Of a stretch of DNA of 64,000 nucleotides, positions 9,482-18,388 are shown one piece after another. The notes under the pieces are model-generated. The model was not told the origin of the DNA. It saw only the letters and a program-made list of their open reading frames with translations, and did no database searches. A program made the translations under genes and the position numbers. Location of the stretch: positions 78,873 through 142,872 of the forward strand of contig NZ_FOJP01000019.1 in NCBI RefSeq assembly GCF_900111835.1. Direction: 5' to 3'. Origin of the DNA: Metapseudomonas otitidis. GTDB lineage: Bacteria > Pseudomonadota > Gammaproteobacteria > Pseudomonadales > Pseudomonadaceae. Position 1 is the stretch's first letter, and the number at the start of each line of letters is the position of its first letter.

Positions 9482-9931
9482 ATGAAGAACGACGAAGCCG
9501 TCGAGCACTGCCCGGTGGCCCGGGCCCTGGAAGGGGTCGGGGACCGTTGGTCGCTGATGATCGTGCGCGACCTGTTCGACGGCCAGCAGCGTTTTGGTGA
9601 ACTGCAGAAAAGCCTCGGCGTGGCCAAGAACATCCTCAGCGACCGCCTGCGCAAGCTGGCGGCCGAAGGCATCCTGTGCCTCGAACCGGCCGCCGACGGC
9701 AGCGCCTACCAGGCCTACGCGCTGACGCCCAAGGGGCGCGACCTGTTCACCCTCATCGTCAGCCTGCGCCAGTGGGGCGAGGCGCATTGCTTCGCGCCGG
9801 GGGAGGTGCACTCCGAACTGCTCGACAGCACGGGCCAGCCCCTGGCACGGCTGGAGGTCCGCGACGCCAATGGCCGCCCGATCAGCGCCACCGATACCCG
9901 CGTGCGCAAGGTTGAAACCCCGGCACAGTGA
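9482..9931 (+). CDS. HxlR-family transcriptional regulator
   Basis: This is a 149-residue winged-helix DNA-binding protein. The N-terminal half carries the HxlR hallmarks: a Cys in EHCPVARALEGVGDRWSLMI (Cys12), then LRDL/VRDLFDGQQRFGELQKSLG as the recognition helix-turn-helix and ILSDRLRKLAAEGIL as the wing helix. The C-terminal 40 residues are an extra beta-rich tail. Family members often sense oxidants, aldehydes or quinones through the N-terminal Cys. It is divergent from an MFS exporter with paired palindromes between them, so it probably represses that exporter and itself. Confidence 0.92.
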   Translation: MKNDEAVEHCPVARALEGVGDRWSLMIVRDLFDGQQRFGELQKSLGVAKNILSDRLRKLAAEGILCLEPAADGSAYQAYALTPKGRDLFTLIVSLRQWGEAHCFAPGEVHSELLDSTGQPLARLEVRDANGRPISATDTRVRKVETPAQ

Positions 9932-10017
9932 TCCCTTCCATGCCACCGTTGCCGCTTTACCTGCCCTGGTCATGGTGTGGATGCCCGGCCTCGTGGCGTT
10001 GGGCACCCGATGGCGTG

Positions 10018-10554
10018 TCATTTCGGCTTTAGGTCATGGCCCCAGAGCCGGATGAGGTGGGGGGCCTCGCTGGAGGCCTCGAAGTGGAAGACCTGGCGCA
10101 CGCCGACGTTGGCGGGAACGGTCAGCTCGTCCGGGTTGCTGCCGACGGCAAGCGGGCTGGAGTAGCCGTCTGCATCGATGGCGATCAGGCTGCCACCGTC
10201 CAGCAGGTTGATGATCCGCAGTGGTTTCGCGGTGCTGTTGCGGAACCCCAGGGTGACCGCCAGGCTGCTGCCACGCGTTTCCATCTTGAGCAGTTCGACG
10301 CTGCCCACCTGGGTCAGCTGCGCGTAGTCGGCGACCACGGCCGCACCATCGATGCCCTCGGTATTGATCCGGCCTTCGGTAATGCCTTCGGACACGCCAC
10401 CCAGCAGGTTCTTGCCCGCTGAAATGGCCGAGGAAACCGCTGCCTTGGTCGATTCCTTGAGGGAGTTGCCGGCTGCCGGCTCTTCCGCCAGGCATGGCAG
10501 GGCCGCGGCGAGGGGCAGGATCAGCAGGGCCGAGCAGAGGATCGGGTGGCGCAC
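10018..10554 (-). CDS. Secreted protein, function unknown
   Basis: This is a 178-residue protein starting at GTG 10554, preceded by AAGGAGA. The signal peptide is typical (hydrophobic LCSALLILPLAAALPCLA), and the Cys near its end could be a lipobox but lacks a clean L-x-G/A-C pattern. The mature part has a Ser/Ala-rich helix, a GGVSEGITEGRIN stretch and a beta-rich domain with LAVTLGFRNSTAKPLRI and VGVRQVFHFE strands, so an envelope adaptor role is possible. The gene is convergent with the HxlR regulator and ends 86 bases from it. I do not recognise the family. Confidence 0.65.
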   Translation of the reverse strand: MRHPILCSALLILPLAAALPCLAEEPAAGNSLKESTKAAVSSAISAGKNLLGGVSEGITEGRINTEGIDGAAVVADYAQLTQVGSVELLKMETRGSSLAVTLGFRNSTAKPLRIINLLDGGSLIAIDADGYSSPLAVGSNPDELTVPANVGVRQVFHFEASSEAPHLIRLWGHDLKPK

Positions 10555-10732
10555 AGGGAGTCTCCTTCTAGTCGTGCAATGACCCGCGGACGCTAGGCGC
10601 CTGTCTCCCAGGCAACAAGACCGGCGGCGCCGCTTGGGAAATTTCCGCGAGCCGGAACGGCCACCCCGCGCTACTGCCGGCTCAATCCAGCTGCGGTCAG
10701 GGCTGGCAGACGTTTCGCGCCCATTTGGCTCC

Positions 10733-10834
10733 GTAGCCCGGGCTTCAGCCCGGGGCCGGCTCGATACCTGGATTGCTTCGCGAGCAGGGCTCATTCCTAC
10801 GGCAGGGCCTGTAGGAGCGAGCTCTGCTCGCGAA
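10733..10834. repeat. REP/BIME cluster of three GTAG-headed palindromes
   Basis: Three imperfect palindromes beginning GTAG lie together. One is 10733-10755 on + (GTAGCCCGGGCTTCAGCCCG core), one 10777-10800 on -, and one 10811-10834 on + (both with the TAGGAGCGAGC...GCTCGCGAA core). The last two face each other, as in a BIME. They fill the gap between a secreted protein and the 3' end of the carboxylase gene. The remaining 10555-10732 stretch shows no gene. Confidence 0.8.
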
Positions 10835-10840
10835 GGCGGC

Positions 10841-13800
10841 CTACCAGGTATCCACGAACGACCGCTTGCGGCCTTCTGGTGCGGCGGAAGGCGCGGTGGC
10901 GTTGAGGCCGCGCAGGAGCCAGGCGCGGGTCTGCTCCGGGTCGATGACGGCGTCGATCTCCAGGAAGCTGGCCATGTTGATCGCCTTGCCGTTCTGGTAG
11001 GCCTTGTCGACCATCTTGCGGAACAGCCGCTCGCGCTCCCCGGCATCCTCCACGGCGGCCAGCTCCTTGGCGTAGCCCAGGCGCACCGCGCCTTCCAGCC
11101 CCATGGCGCCGAATTCGCCGCTGGGCCAGGCGACGGTGAACAGCGGCGAATGGAAGCTGCCGGCGGCCATGGCCTGGGCGCCCAGGCCGTAGCCCTTGCG
11201 CAGCACCACGGTGAACACCGGCACCTCCAGCGCGGCGGCGGCGACGAACATGCGCGAGACGTGGCGCACCGTGGCCTGCTTCTCCGACTCCGGACCGACC
11301 ATGAAGCCGGGGGTGTCGCACAGCGACAGCAGCGGCAGGCCGAAGGCGTTGCACAGCTGCATGAAGCGCGCGGCCTTGTCGCCGGCCTGGGCGTCGATTG
11401 CGCCGCCGAGGTGGGCGGGGTTGTTGGCGATCAGCCCGAAGGGGCGCCCCTCGATGCGGATGAAGGCGGTGATCAGCCCCGGTGCGAAGGCGCGGCGCAG
11501 TTCCAGCACCGAGTCCGCGTCGGCCAGGGTCTCGATCAGCGCGCGGATGTCATAGACCCGCAGGCGGTTCTCCGGGATGGCGTGGCGCAGCGCACGCTGG
11601 TCGGCGCAGCGCCAGTCCGCCAGGCGGCCCTGGAAGTAGGACAGGTAGCGCTTGGCGGCGGCCACCGCTTCGGCCTCGTCCTCCACCAGGATGTCGATCA
11701 CCCCGTTGGGCGCCTGCACGGCGGTCGGACCGACCTCCTCGGCGCTGTAGCGACCCAGGCCGCCGCCCTCGATCATCGCCGGGCCGGCCATGCCGATGCT
11801 GGCGTTGCGGGTGGCGATGATCACATCGCAGCAGCCCAGCAGGGCCGCGTTGCCGGCGAAGCAGCGGCCTGAGACGACGCCCACCAGCGGCACCTGGCCG
11901 GAGAGCCGGGCCATGGCGACGAAGGTGTGGCAGTCCAGCCCGGCGACGCCGACGAAGTCCGAGTCCCCCGGCCGACCGCCGCCGCCCTCGGCGAACAGCA
12001 CCAGGGGCAGGCGCCACTGTTCGGCGAGGCCGAGCATGCGGTCGGTCTTCTTGTGGTTCATCACCCCCTGGGTGCCGGCGAACACCGTGTAGTCGTAGGC
12101 GATGGTCATGCAGCGGGCGGCCTCGGCGCCGAAGGCGTCGGCGTTGACCGTGCCGATGCCGGCCACCAGGCCGTCGGCCGGGCTCTGCTCGATCAGCTCC
12201 TCCAGGCTGCGGCGCCGGCGCTGGGCGGCCAGGGCGAGGGCGCCGTATTCGATGAAGCTGCCGGCGTCGAGCAGGTCGTCGAGGTTCTCGCGGGTGGTGC
12301 GCTGGCCGGTCTTGCGGCGCTTGGCCACCGCTTGCGGGCGGCGTTCGTCGCGGGTGATGGCGTGGCGTTCGAGCACTTCCGCGAGGTCGGCGCGGATGTG
12401 CGCCAGGTCCAGGCTTTCCTCGCTGGCCACTGCCTCGCCGTCCACCTCCGCAGGCTCCAGGTAGAGCAGCGGCGCGCCTTCGAACAGGCTGTCGCCGGGC
12501 TGCACCGCCAGGGCGCGGACGCGGCCGCTGTGGCTGGCCTTGACCACGAACTCCATCTTCATCGCCTCCAGCACCGCCACCGGCTGGCCCAGGGCCACGC
12601 TGTCGCCTTCGGCCACGTCCAGGCTCACCAGCACGCCCTGGCTGGGGGCCAGCAGCGGCAGGCAGCCGGGCGGGGCGTCGATGCCGCCTGCCGGTTCGAC
12701 CTGCGGGGCGGCGCTGCTGACGAACAGGTGCGGGTGGGCGCTGGGCTGGGGCGCCAGCAGCTCGGGCAGGTGGCGTTCGAGGAAGCGGGTGTCCACCGGC
12801 GCCGCCAGTTCGGGGCGGCGCAGCAGGTTCTGCAGCAGGTGCAGGTTGCTCGCCACCCCTTCCAGGCGGAATTCGCAGAGGGCGCGGTAGGCCCGGCGCA
12901 GGGCGGCGGGCAGGTCGTCAGCCTGGACGATCAGCTTGGCCAGCAGCGCGTCGTAACGCGGGTTGGTGGTGCAGCCGGCGTAGCCGTGGCCGTCCACCCG
13001 CAGGCCCGGGCCGCTGGGCGGCTCGTAGGCGCTGATGGTGCCGCCGGCGGGGCGGGTGCTGCCGTCGGCGAGCTGGGTCTCCAGGTTTACCCGCAGCTGC
13101 ACGGCGACCCCGCGCGGGGCCACCGGCTCGTCCAGGCCGAGGTCCTCCAGGCGGGCGCCGGCCGCCAGGTGCAGCTGGGCCTGGACCAGGTCGACGCCGG
13201 TGATGGCCTCGGTGATGGTGTGCTCCACCTGGATGCGCGGGTTGGCCTCCATGAACACGAAGTCGCCCCGGGCCGGGTCCACCAGGAACTCGAAGGTGCC
13301 CAGGCCCCGGTAGCCCGTTTCGCCGGCCAGGCGCAGGGCCGCATCGAGCATCCCCTGGCGCAGGGCCGGGGCGAGGTCGACGGCGGGGGCGATCTCCACC
13401 AGCTTCTGCTGGCGCCGTTGCAGGCTGCAATCGCGCTCCCACAGGTGGCTGACGCGCTCGCCATCACCCAGCACCTGCACCTCGATGTGCCGGGCGCCTT
13501 CGATCAGCCGTTCGACGTAGAGGTCGTCACGGCCGAAGGCGGCGCGGGCTTCGGACTGGCAGCGGGCGTAGGCCTCGTCCAGCTCCTCCGCCCTATGCAC
13601 CGGGCGCATGCCACGCCCGCCGCCGCCGGCCAGGGCCTTGAGCATCAGCGGGCCGTGGCTGGCGAGGAAGGCGCGGGCCTCTTCCAGCGAGGTGGGGCGG
13701 TTGGTGCCGGCGGCTAGGGGCACGCCGCAGCGCTCGGCCAGGGCGCGGGCGCGGGCCTTGTCGCCGAACAGATCGAGGGCCTCGGGCGCCGGGCCGACGA

Positions 13801-14110
13801 AGCGGATGCCGGCGGCCTCGCACTGGCGCGCCAACTCGGCGTTCTCGCTGAGGAAGCCGTAGCCGGGGTGCAGGGCGTCGCAGCCCTCGCGGCGGGCGAT
13901 GGCCACCAGCTGGGCGATGTCCAGGTAGGCCGCCGGGCCCTGGCCGGCGAGGGCCACGGCGCGGTCGGCCTTGCGGGTGTGCAGGGCCGCGTGGTCGTCC
14001 TCGGCGTGGACGGCGACGCTGTCGATGCCCAGCTCGGCGGCGGCGCGGGCGATGCGGATGGCGATCTCGCCACGGTTGGCGATCAGCAGGCGTGCGAAGG
14101 GTCGGTTCAC
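10841..14110 (-). CDS. Single-chain biotin-dependent acyl-CoA carboxylase
   Basis: This 1089-residue fusion carries all carboxylase parts in one chain. A biotin carboxylase domain spans about 5-450 (LIANRGEIAIRI, ATP-grasp GGGGRGMR near 162, EANPRIQVEH near 288). A biotinyl domain spans about 485-555 with EAMKME, the biotin Lys being residue 518. A carboxyltransferase of the propionyl/acyl-CoA type runs from about 580 to the end (GGGGRPGDSD, CDTPGFMVGPESEK). It would add CO2 to an acyl-CoA. GTG 14110 overlaps the ligase stop (GTGA), so both are made together. Usual proteobacterial enzymes use two or three subunits. The substrate is unknown; long-chain or branched acyl-CoA are candidates. Confidence 0.9.
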   Translation of the reverse strand: MNRPFARLLIANRGEIAIRIARAAAELGIDSVAVHAEDDHAALHTRKADRAVALAGQGPAAYLDIAQLVAIARREGCDALHPGYGFLSENAELARQCEAAGIRFVGPAPEALDLFGDKARARALAERCGVPLAAGTNRPTSLEEARAFLASHGPLMLKALAGGGGRGMRPVHRAEELDEAYARCQSEARAAFGRDDLYVERLIEGARHIEVQVLGDGERVSHLWERDCSLQRRQQKLVEIAPAVDLAPALRQGMLDAALRLAGETGYRGLGTFEFLVDPARGDFVFMEANPRIQVEHTITEAITGVDLVQAQLHLAAGARLEDLGLDEPVAPRGVAVQLRVNLETQLADGSTRPAGGTISAYEPPSGPGLRVDGHGYAGCTTNPRYDALLAKLIVQADDLPAALRRAYRALCEFRLEGVASNLHLLQNLLRRPELAAPVDTRFLERHLPELLAPQPSAHPHLFVSSAAPQVEPAGGIDAPPGCLPLLAPSQGVLVSLDVAEGDSVALGQPVAVLEAMKMEFVVKASHSGRVRALAVQPGDSLFEGAPLLYLEPAEVDGEAVASEESLDLAHIRADLAEVLERHAITRDERRPQAVAKRRKTGQRTTRENLDDLLDAGSFIEYGALALAAQRRRRSLEELIEQSPADGLVAGIGTVNADAFGAEAARCMTIAYDYTVFAGTQGVMNHKKTDRMLGLAEQWRLPLVLFAEGGGGRPGDSDFVGVAGLDCHTFVAMARLSGQVPLVGVVSGRCFAGNAALLGCCDVIIATRNASIGMAGPAMIEGGGLGRYSAEEVGPTAVQAPNGVIDILVEDEAEAVAAAKRYLSYFQGRLADWRCADQRALRHAIPENRLRVYDIRALIETLADADSVLELRRAFAPGLITAFIRIEGRPFGLIANNPAHLGGAIDAQAGDKAARFMQLCNAFGLPLLSLCDTPGFMVGPESEKQATVRHVSRMFVAAAALEVPVFTVVLRKGYGLGAQAMAAGSFHSPLFTVAWPSGEFGAMGLEGAVRLGYAKELAAVEDAGERERLFRKMVDKAYQNGKAINMASFLEIDAVIDPEQTRAWLLRGLNATAPSAAPEGRKRSFVDTW

Positions 14111-15798
14111 AGCAAGGCTTCCAGTTCGTTCTTCTTGATCTTCCCGGTGGCGGTCATCGGCATCGCCGGCAGCAGCCGCACCTCCGGTACTTTGTAGACG
14201 GCCATGGCGTCCTGGCACCAGGCGACCAGGCTTTCCGGCGTCTCCTCGGCGCCCGGCTTGAGCACGATGAACGCCACCGGCTGCTGCCCGCGCTGCTCGT
14301 GGGGGCGGCCCAGCACGGCGCTGGCCAGCACGGCCGGGTGCTGGCCGAGCAGCGCCTCCAGCTCGCTGGGGAACACGCTCATGCCGTTGACCTTGAGCAT
14401 CTCCTTGCGCCGGCCCAGGTAGCGGATGAAGCCGCGTTCGTCGATCACCCCCAGGTCGCCGGTGTGCAGCCAGCCGTCGCGCAGCACCTCGGCGCTGGCC
14501 TCCGGGCGCTGCCAGTAGCCCTTGAGCAGCGAGGGCGAGCGCAGGCACAGCTCGCCTTCGCGGCCCAGGGGCAGCAGGGCGCCGCTGTCGAAATCGCAGA
14601 CCTTGAACTCGGTGCCCGGCACCGGCAGACCGACGAAGGTGGGCGCCTGGCTGAGGTCGAAGTCGCCGTCCTGCAGGCCGTAGGTGAAGGTGTCGCAGGT
14701 GTGGGTCTCGGTCATGCCGAAGGCGAATTCGTAGAGGGTGCAGCCGGTGAGCTGGCGCCAGCGCGCGCGGTAGTCGCGGGTCAGTTTCTTGACGAGGGAG
14801 ATGGCACCGACCCGGCGCAGGCTGGCGAAGTCGAATTCGCCGACGCGGGGGTGGTCCAGCACCTCGGCGGCGCTGTCCACCAGCAGGCCGCAGTGGCTGA
14901 CGCGGTAGTGCTGCACGGCGGCCATGAAGGCGTCCGCATCCCAGCGGGCCAGCAGCACTAGGGCGCAGCCGGCGTAGACCGGGAACAGCAGGCCGGCGTT
15001 CTCCCCGGCGATCCAGAATTCGGGGAGGAAGTTGAGCATCACCGACTGCGGATCCAGCCCGAGGGCCACCGGCACGAAGCTGGCGCAGGTGTAGAGCATG
15101 TCGCCGTGGGTGTGGATGCAGCCCTTGGGCAGGCCGGTGGTGCCGCCGGTGTAGTTCAGCGCGGCGGCGTCCTCCAGGCGCGGCTGGTGGCTGGGCGTCG
15201 GCGCCTGGCAGGCGGCCAGGGCGGGGTAGAAGTCCAGGCAGTCCTCGGCGCTGGCCTTGGGCGCCATCAGCAGGTCGGGCAGCGGCAGGCTCGGCGTGGC
15301 CGGGCGCAGTTCGCCGAGGCTGGTGGCGATCAGCAGGCGCACCGGGGTTTCCGCCTGCACCGCGCGCACCACCGGCAGCAGCTGGTCGAAGCACAGCAGC
15401 ACGGCGGCGCCGCTGTCATTGAGCTGGTAGGCCAGCTCCAGCCCCTTGGACAGCGGGCTGACCGGCGCATAGAGCGCGCCGCACTTGAGGATGCCCCAGA
15501 AGGCGATGTGCAGCTGCGGGCAGTTGGGCAGGAACACCGCGACCCGGTCCCCCGGCACCACGCCGCGCTCCACCAGCAGGGCGGCGAAGCGGTCGCTCAG
15601 GCGGTCCAGCTCCGCCCAGTCCAGGCGGTGGCCGTAGAAGTGCACGGCAGCGGCTTCGGGCTGGCGCCGCGCCCATTCGCGCAGGTAGTCGGTGAGCGGG
15701 CGTTCCCCCAGCGGGTACTGGGGCGTACGGGGCAGGCCCTGGGGCCAGGCGAGCTTGCGGCGTTCGGCGAGCGCCTGCAGGTAGGCGTGTTCGTTCAT
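14107..15798 (-). CDS. Acyl-CoA synthetase (AMP-forming)
   Basis: This 563-residue member of the adenylate-forming family activates a carboxylic acid with ATP and CoA. The P-loop-like motif YTGGTTGLPKGCIHTH lies near residue 220, GMTETHTCDTF near 345, the hinge GWLHTGDLGVIDERGFIRYLGR near 440, and the catalytic Lys is in ATGKIKKNE at the C-terminus. It is the first gene of a two-gene operon with the fused carboxylase, so its acyl-CoA product is probably the carboxylase substrate. A LysR gene is divergent upstream. The acid is not known; the residues do not let me choose between fatty and aromatic acids. Confidence 0.88.
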   Translation of the reverse strand: MNEHAYLQALAERRKLAWPQGLPRTPQYPLGERPLTDYLREWARRQPEAAAVHFYGHRLDWAELDRLSDRFAALLVERGVVPGDRVAVFLPNCPQLHIAFWGILKCGALYAPVSPLSKGLELAYQLNDSGAAVLLCFDQLLPVVRAVQAETPVRLLIATSLGELRPATPSLPLPDLLMAPKASAEDCLDFYPALAACQAPTPSHQPRLEDAAALNYTGGTTGLPKGCIHTHGDMLYTCASFVPVALGLDPQSVMLNFLPEFWIAGENAGLLFPVYAGCALVLLARWDADAFMAAVQHYRVSHCGLLVDSAAEVLDHPRVGEFDFASLRRVGAISLVKKLTRDYRARWRQLTGCTLYEFAFGMTETHTCDTFTYGLQDGDFDLSQAPTFVGLPVPGTEFKVCDFDSGALLPLGREGELCLRSPSLLKGYWQRPEASAEVLRDGWLHTGDLGVIDERGFIRYLGRRKEMLKVNGMSVFPSELEALLGQHPAVLASAVLGRPHEQRGQQPVAFIVLKPGAEETPESLVAWCQDAMAVYKVPEVRLLPAMPMTATGKIKKNELEALL

Positions 15799-15882
15799 GG
15801 GGCCTCGCTAGGGTTTGTTCTTGTGGTGCGGGGTCCGGGCATCCTAGGCAGCCCCCAGGGGCGTGGGAACTGATGGTTGTTC

Positions 15883-15898
15883 ATTCACGATCATGAAT
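15883..15898. promoter_or_regulatory. LysR-type box between ligase and regulator
   Basis: ATTCA-CGATCA-TGAAT is an interrupted palindrome that fits the T-N11-A rule of LysR binding sites. It lies in the 190-base divergent gap, 85 bases from the ligase ATG and 91 bases from the regulator ATG, a normal place for joint control. Confidence 0.6.
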
Positions 15899-15988
15899 TT
15901 GCTGCATGGTTGGTGTAGGTGGCGCTAGGGTGCCGTGCATGACCGGTGCAGAGGGGCGGGCACCCTCCGTGAGCGTGGAGGCGCAACC

Positions 15989-16936
15989 ATGAATAAGGAA
16001 CATGAATGGCCAGCCCTTGGCCGTGTTGATCTGAACCTGTTCCGCGTCTTCGACGTGATCCACCGCGAACGCAACCTGACCCGCGCGGCGGCGGTGCTGC
16101 ACCTCAGCCAGTCGGCCATCAGCCACGCCCTGGCGCGCCTGCGCGAGCAACTGGGGGACCCGCTGTTCGTCCGCGAGGGGCGCGGCGTGGCCCCCACCCC
16201 GGTGGCCCTGCGCCTGGCCCCGGTGGTGAGCGAGGCCCTGGCGCTGCTGCAGGGCGGGGTGGACCGGCTGCAGCAGTTCGACCCGACGCGGGACTCGCGC
16301 ACCTTCATCCTCAACATGCCCGAGCAGCTGGAGCCGCTGCTGCTGCCGCCCATCGTTGCCGCCCTGCGCCCGCACCTGCCCCGGGTCGGCGTGCGCAGCA
16401 CCAGCGTGCGCTGGGGCGAGCTGAAGCTGGAGATGGCCGCCGGGCACATCGACCTGGCCGTGGAGGTGGCGCGCCCGGCGGATGCCGAGCTGCGCCAGTG
16501 CCAGTTGCTGCGGGAGCCGCTGCGGGTGCTGGCCGGCCCGGCCTTCGTCGGCGAACTGGACACCGAGCGCTACCTGGCGGCGCGGCACATCGCCGTCACC
16601 TCGAGGCGGCGCAGCATCTCGGTGGAGGACCTGGCCCTGGACAGCCTCGGCCTCTCGCGCCACGTGGTGCAGCGTTGCCAGCACTACCTCACCGCCGCGC
16701 AACTGGCCGCCGGCAGCGACGGGCTGCTGACCGTGGCCGCGGCCTACTGCCCGATGCTGACGCGCATCGCACCGCTGCGGGAACTGCCGATGCCGCTGCC
16801 CCTGCCGCCGGTGACGCTGAACCTGTACTGGCACGAACAGGCGGCCGGCGAGCCGGGCAACCGCTGGCTGCGCGAGCGCTTGCTGGCCCAGCTCGGCGAG
16901 GGGCTTGCCGCTCCGCAGGTCCTCGCGTATCAGTAG
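15989..16936 (+). CDS. LysR-family transcriptional regulator
   Basis: This is a 315-residue regulator. The N-terminal helix-turn-helix is clear (LNLFRVFDVIHRERNLTRAA, then LSQSAISHALARLREQLGD and LFVREGRGVAPTP). The C-terminal part is a two-lobe effector-binding domain of the NodD/DntR-like branch, suggested by the N-terminus and FDP..SRTFILNM. ATG 15989 follows GGAGG by 7 bases. An earlier in-frame ATG at 15935 lacks a ribosome site. It is divergent from the ligase-carboxylase operon with a T-N11-A box between them, so it likely activates that operon when its ligand, perhaps the acid or its CoA ester, is present. Confidence 0.9.
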   Translation: MNKEHEWPALGRVDLNLFRVFDVIHRERNLTRAAAVLHLSQSAISHALARLREQLGDPLFVREGRGVAPTPVALRLAPVVSEALALLQGGVDRLQQFDPTRDSRTFILNMPEQLEPLLLPPIVAALRPHLPRVGVRSTSVRWGELKLEMAAGHIDLAVEVARPADAELRQCQLLREPLRVLAGPAFVGELDTERYLAARHIAVTSRRRSISVEDLALDSLGLSRHVVQRCQHYLTAAQLAAGSDGLLTVAAAYCPMLTRIAPLRELPMPLPLPPVTLNLYWHEQAAGEPGNRWLRERLLAQLGEGLAAPQVLAYQ

Positions 16937-16962
16937 GCGCCTTCCTCCGGAAAGGACTCGCC

Positions 16963-17868
16963 ATGAACGAGCTGCTGCACAGCCTGGACTGGGTGCTGCC
17001 CCTGCGCAGCGACGCACTGACGCCGCTGATGCGCTTCTTCACCCTGCTGGGCTACGAGAAGTTCATCCTCTTCTTCCTGCCGCTGGGCTACTGGGCCTGG
17101 CAGCGCACGGTGTTCTTCCGCCTGCTGGTGCTGGTGGCGGTGACCGCGCTGCTCAACGCCTGGCTCAAGGACTACTGGCAGGACCCGCGCCCGGACATTG
17201 CCCTGCGCATGGACCACGAGGTGGGCGAGAGCTTCGGCCTGCCCAGCGGCCACGCGCAGCTGTCGGTGGTGTTGTGGTTCTGGCTGGCGCTGGAAGTGCG
17301 CCGCCTGTGGTTCTGGGGGCTGGCCTGCGTGCTGGTGACGGGCATCCTGTTCAGCCGCCTGTACCTGGGTGCCCACGACATCGAAGACCTGCTCGGCGGC
17401 AGCGCCCTGGGCCTGGCGACCCTCGGCCTGTTCGCCCTGGCCAGGCGCTGGCGCTTCTGGCGCGAGGGCCCGGCGCTGGCCCACCTGGCGCTGGTGGTGG
17501 CGGTGTCGGCGGCCTTCGCGCTCACCTGGCGCGGCGAGCCGCCGAGCTACGTACCGTTGCTGGCAGGGCTGATGCTGGTGGTGATCATCGGCTACCGGCG
17601 CGTGGGGTTCAGCGTGGCGGTGCCGCTGTGGCGACGGGTGACGGCGGCGGTGCTGGGTGCGCTGGCCTTCATCGGCCTGCAGTGGGGGTTGAAGCACACG
17701 GGGCTGGCGCTGCATCTGGAGGGTCCGGCCTGGCAGGCCTTCCGTGGCCTGGCCATCGGCACCTTCGTCGCGGTGCTGGCGCCCTGGGTGCTGGTGCGCC
17801 TGGGCCTGTTGGCCCCCGCGCCGGCACGGGACGAGGCGCCGGTCGACGCCTTGCCCCGCGCTGCCTGA
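16963..17868 (+). CDS. PAP2-family membrane phosphatase
   Basis: This is a 301-residue inner-membrane protein with several helices. The three PAP2 phosphatase motifs are present in order: KDYWQDPRP near residue 70, PSGHAQ near 91 (catalytic His) and SRLYLGAHDIEDLLGG near 132 with the second His. Enzymes of this family remove phosphate from lipid phosphates or undecaprenyl diphosphate at the periplasmic face. The C-terminal 120 residues add more membrane helices, longer than the minimal PAP2 unit. It starts 26 bases after the LysR stop with an AAAGGA site. The exact lipid cannot be told. Confidence 0.88.
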   Translation: MNELLHSLDWVLPLRSDALTPLMRFFTLLGYEKFILFFLPLGYWAWQRTVFFRLLVLVAVTALLNAWLKDYWQDPRPDIALRMDHEVGESFGLPSGHAQLSVVLWFWLALEVRRLWFWGLACVLVTGILFSRLYLGAHDIEDLLGGSALGLATLGLFALARRWRFWREGPALAHLALVVAVSAAFALTWRGEPPSYVPLLAGLMLVVIIGYRRVGFSVAVPLWRRVTAAVLGALAFIGLQWGLKHTGLALHLEGPAWQAFRGLAIGTFVAVLAPWVLVRLGLLAPAPARDEAPVDALPRAA

Positions 17869-17872
17869 GCCC

Positions 17873-18259
17873 TCAGGCGCTGCGTTCCACCCGCAGCGGG
17901 TAGGCCGAGCGCTCGCTCTCGCCCTTCTCCGGCAGCACCGCCAGGATCGACGCGGCCTTCGCCTCCAGGCGGTACCAGAGCCCGCGCGGGACCACATAGA
18001 GCGAGCCCGCCGGCAGGGGCTCGCGTACCAGCCCGATCACCGCCAGCAGGCTGATCTCCATTTCACCTTCCAGCACCTGCAACAGCGCATCGCCCTCGGG
18101 GTGGCGCTGCCACGGGCCTTCGCCGTCCAGGTGGCCCAACTGCACCGAGGCCGGGCCCGGCTGGAAGGGCGCGACCGGCTGCAGCTCGGCACAGGCCGGC
18201 GCGAAGGGATGGGGTTTGGGGATGCCGTCGAGCACGGCCTGGATGGGGATCGCTTTCAT
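17873..18259 (-). CDS. Small cupin-domain protein
   Basis: This 128-residue protein has one cupin barrel. The second half shows the fold pattern with LQVLEGEMEISLLAVIGL and LPAGSLYVVPRGLWYRLEA, which correspond to the two cupin motifs. The usual metal-binding His cluster is incomplete: the first motif region has HPEGDALLQVLEGE with only one His. It may bind a ligand rather than catalyse. It is convergent with the PAP2 gene (4-base gap) and stands alone, 129 bases from the OprD-like porin gene. I cannot assign a substrate. Confidence 0.72.
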   Translation of the reverse strand: MKAIPIQAVLDGIPKPHPFAPACAELQPVAPFQPGPASVQLGHLDGEGPWQRHPEGDALLQVLEGEMEISLLAVIGLVREPLPAGSLYVVPRGLWYRLEAKAASILAVLPEKGESERSAYPLRVERSA

Positions 18260-18388
18260 GGGGGCCTCCCGGTGCGTGGGTCCGGGGACGTTAGCAGCCC
18301 GGGTGCCTCGGACGTTTCTGAAAGACCTGTACGGCCAGGCGATGCCATGCCCTCCACCGCCTGGCCGTCAGGGCATTTCAAGCACCCG

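Noticed and set aside
11927..13717. Long plus-strand reading frame opposite the carboxylase gene
   Set aside because: It mirrors the codon bias of the real minus-strand gene, is Val/Gly/Ala/Gln-rich and has no domain. Such shadows are common in GC-rich DNA and occur opposite most large genes here.
14111..15394. N-terminal extension of the carboxylase frame
   Set aside because: The frame stays open through the ligase gene, but the sequence is low-complexity Arg/Pro/Gly and overlaps a clear acyl-CoA ligase. The real start is GTG 14110.
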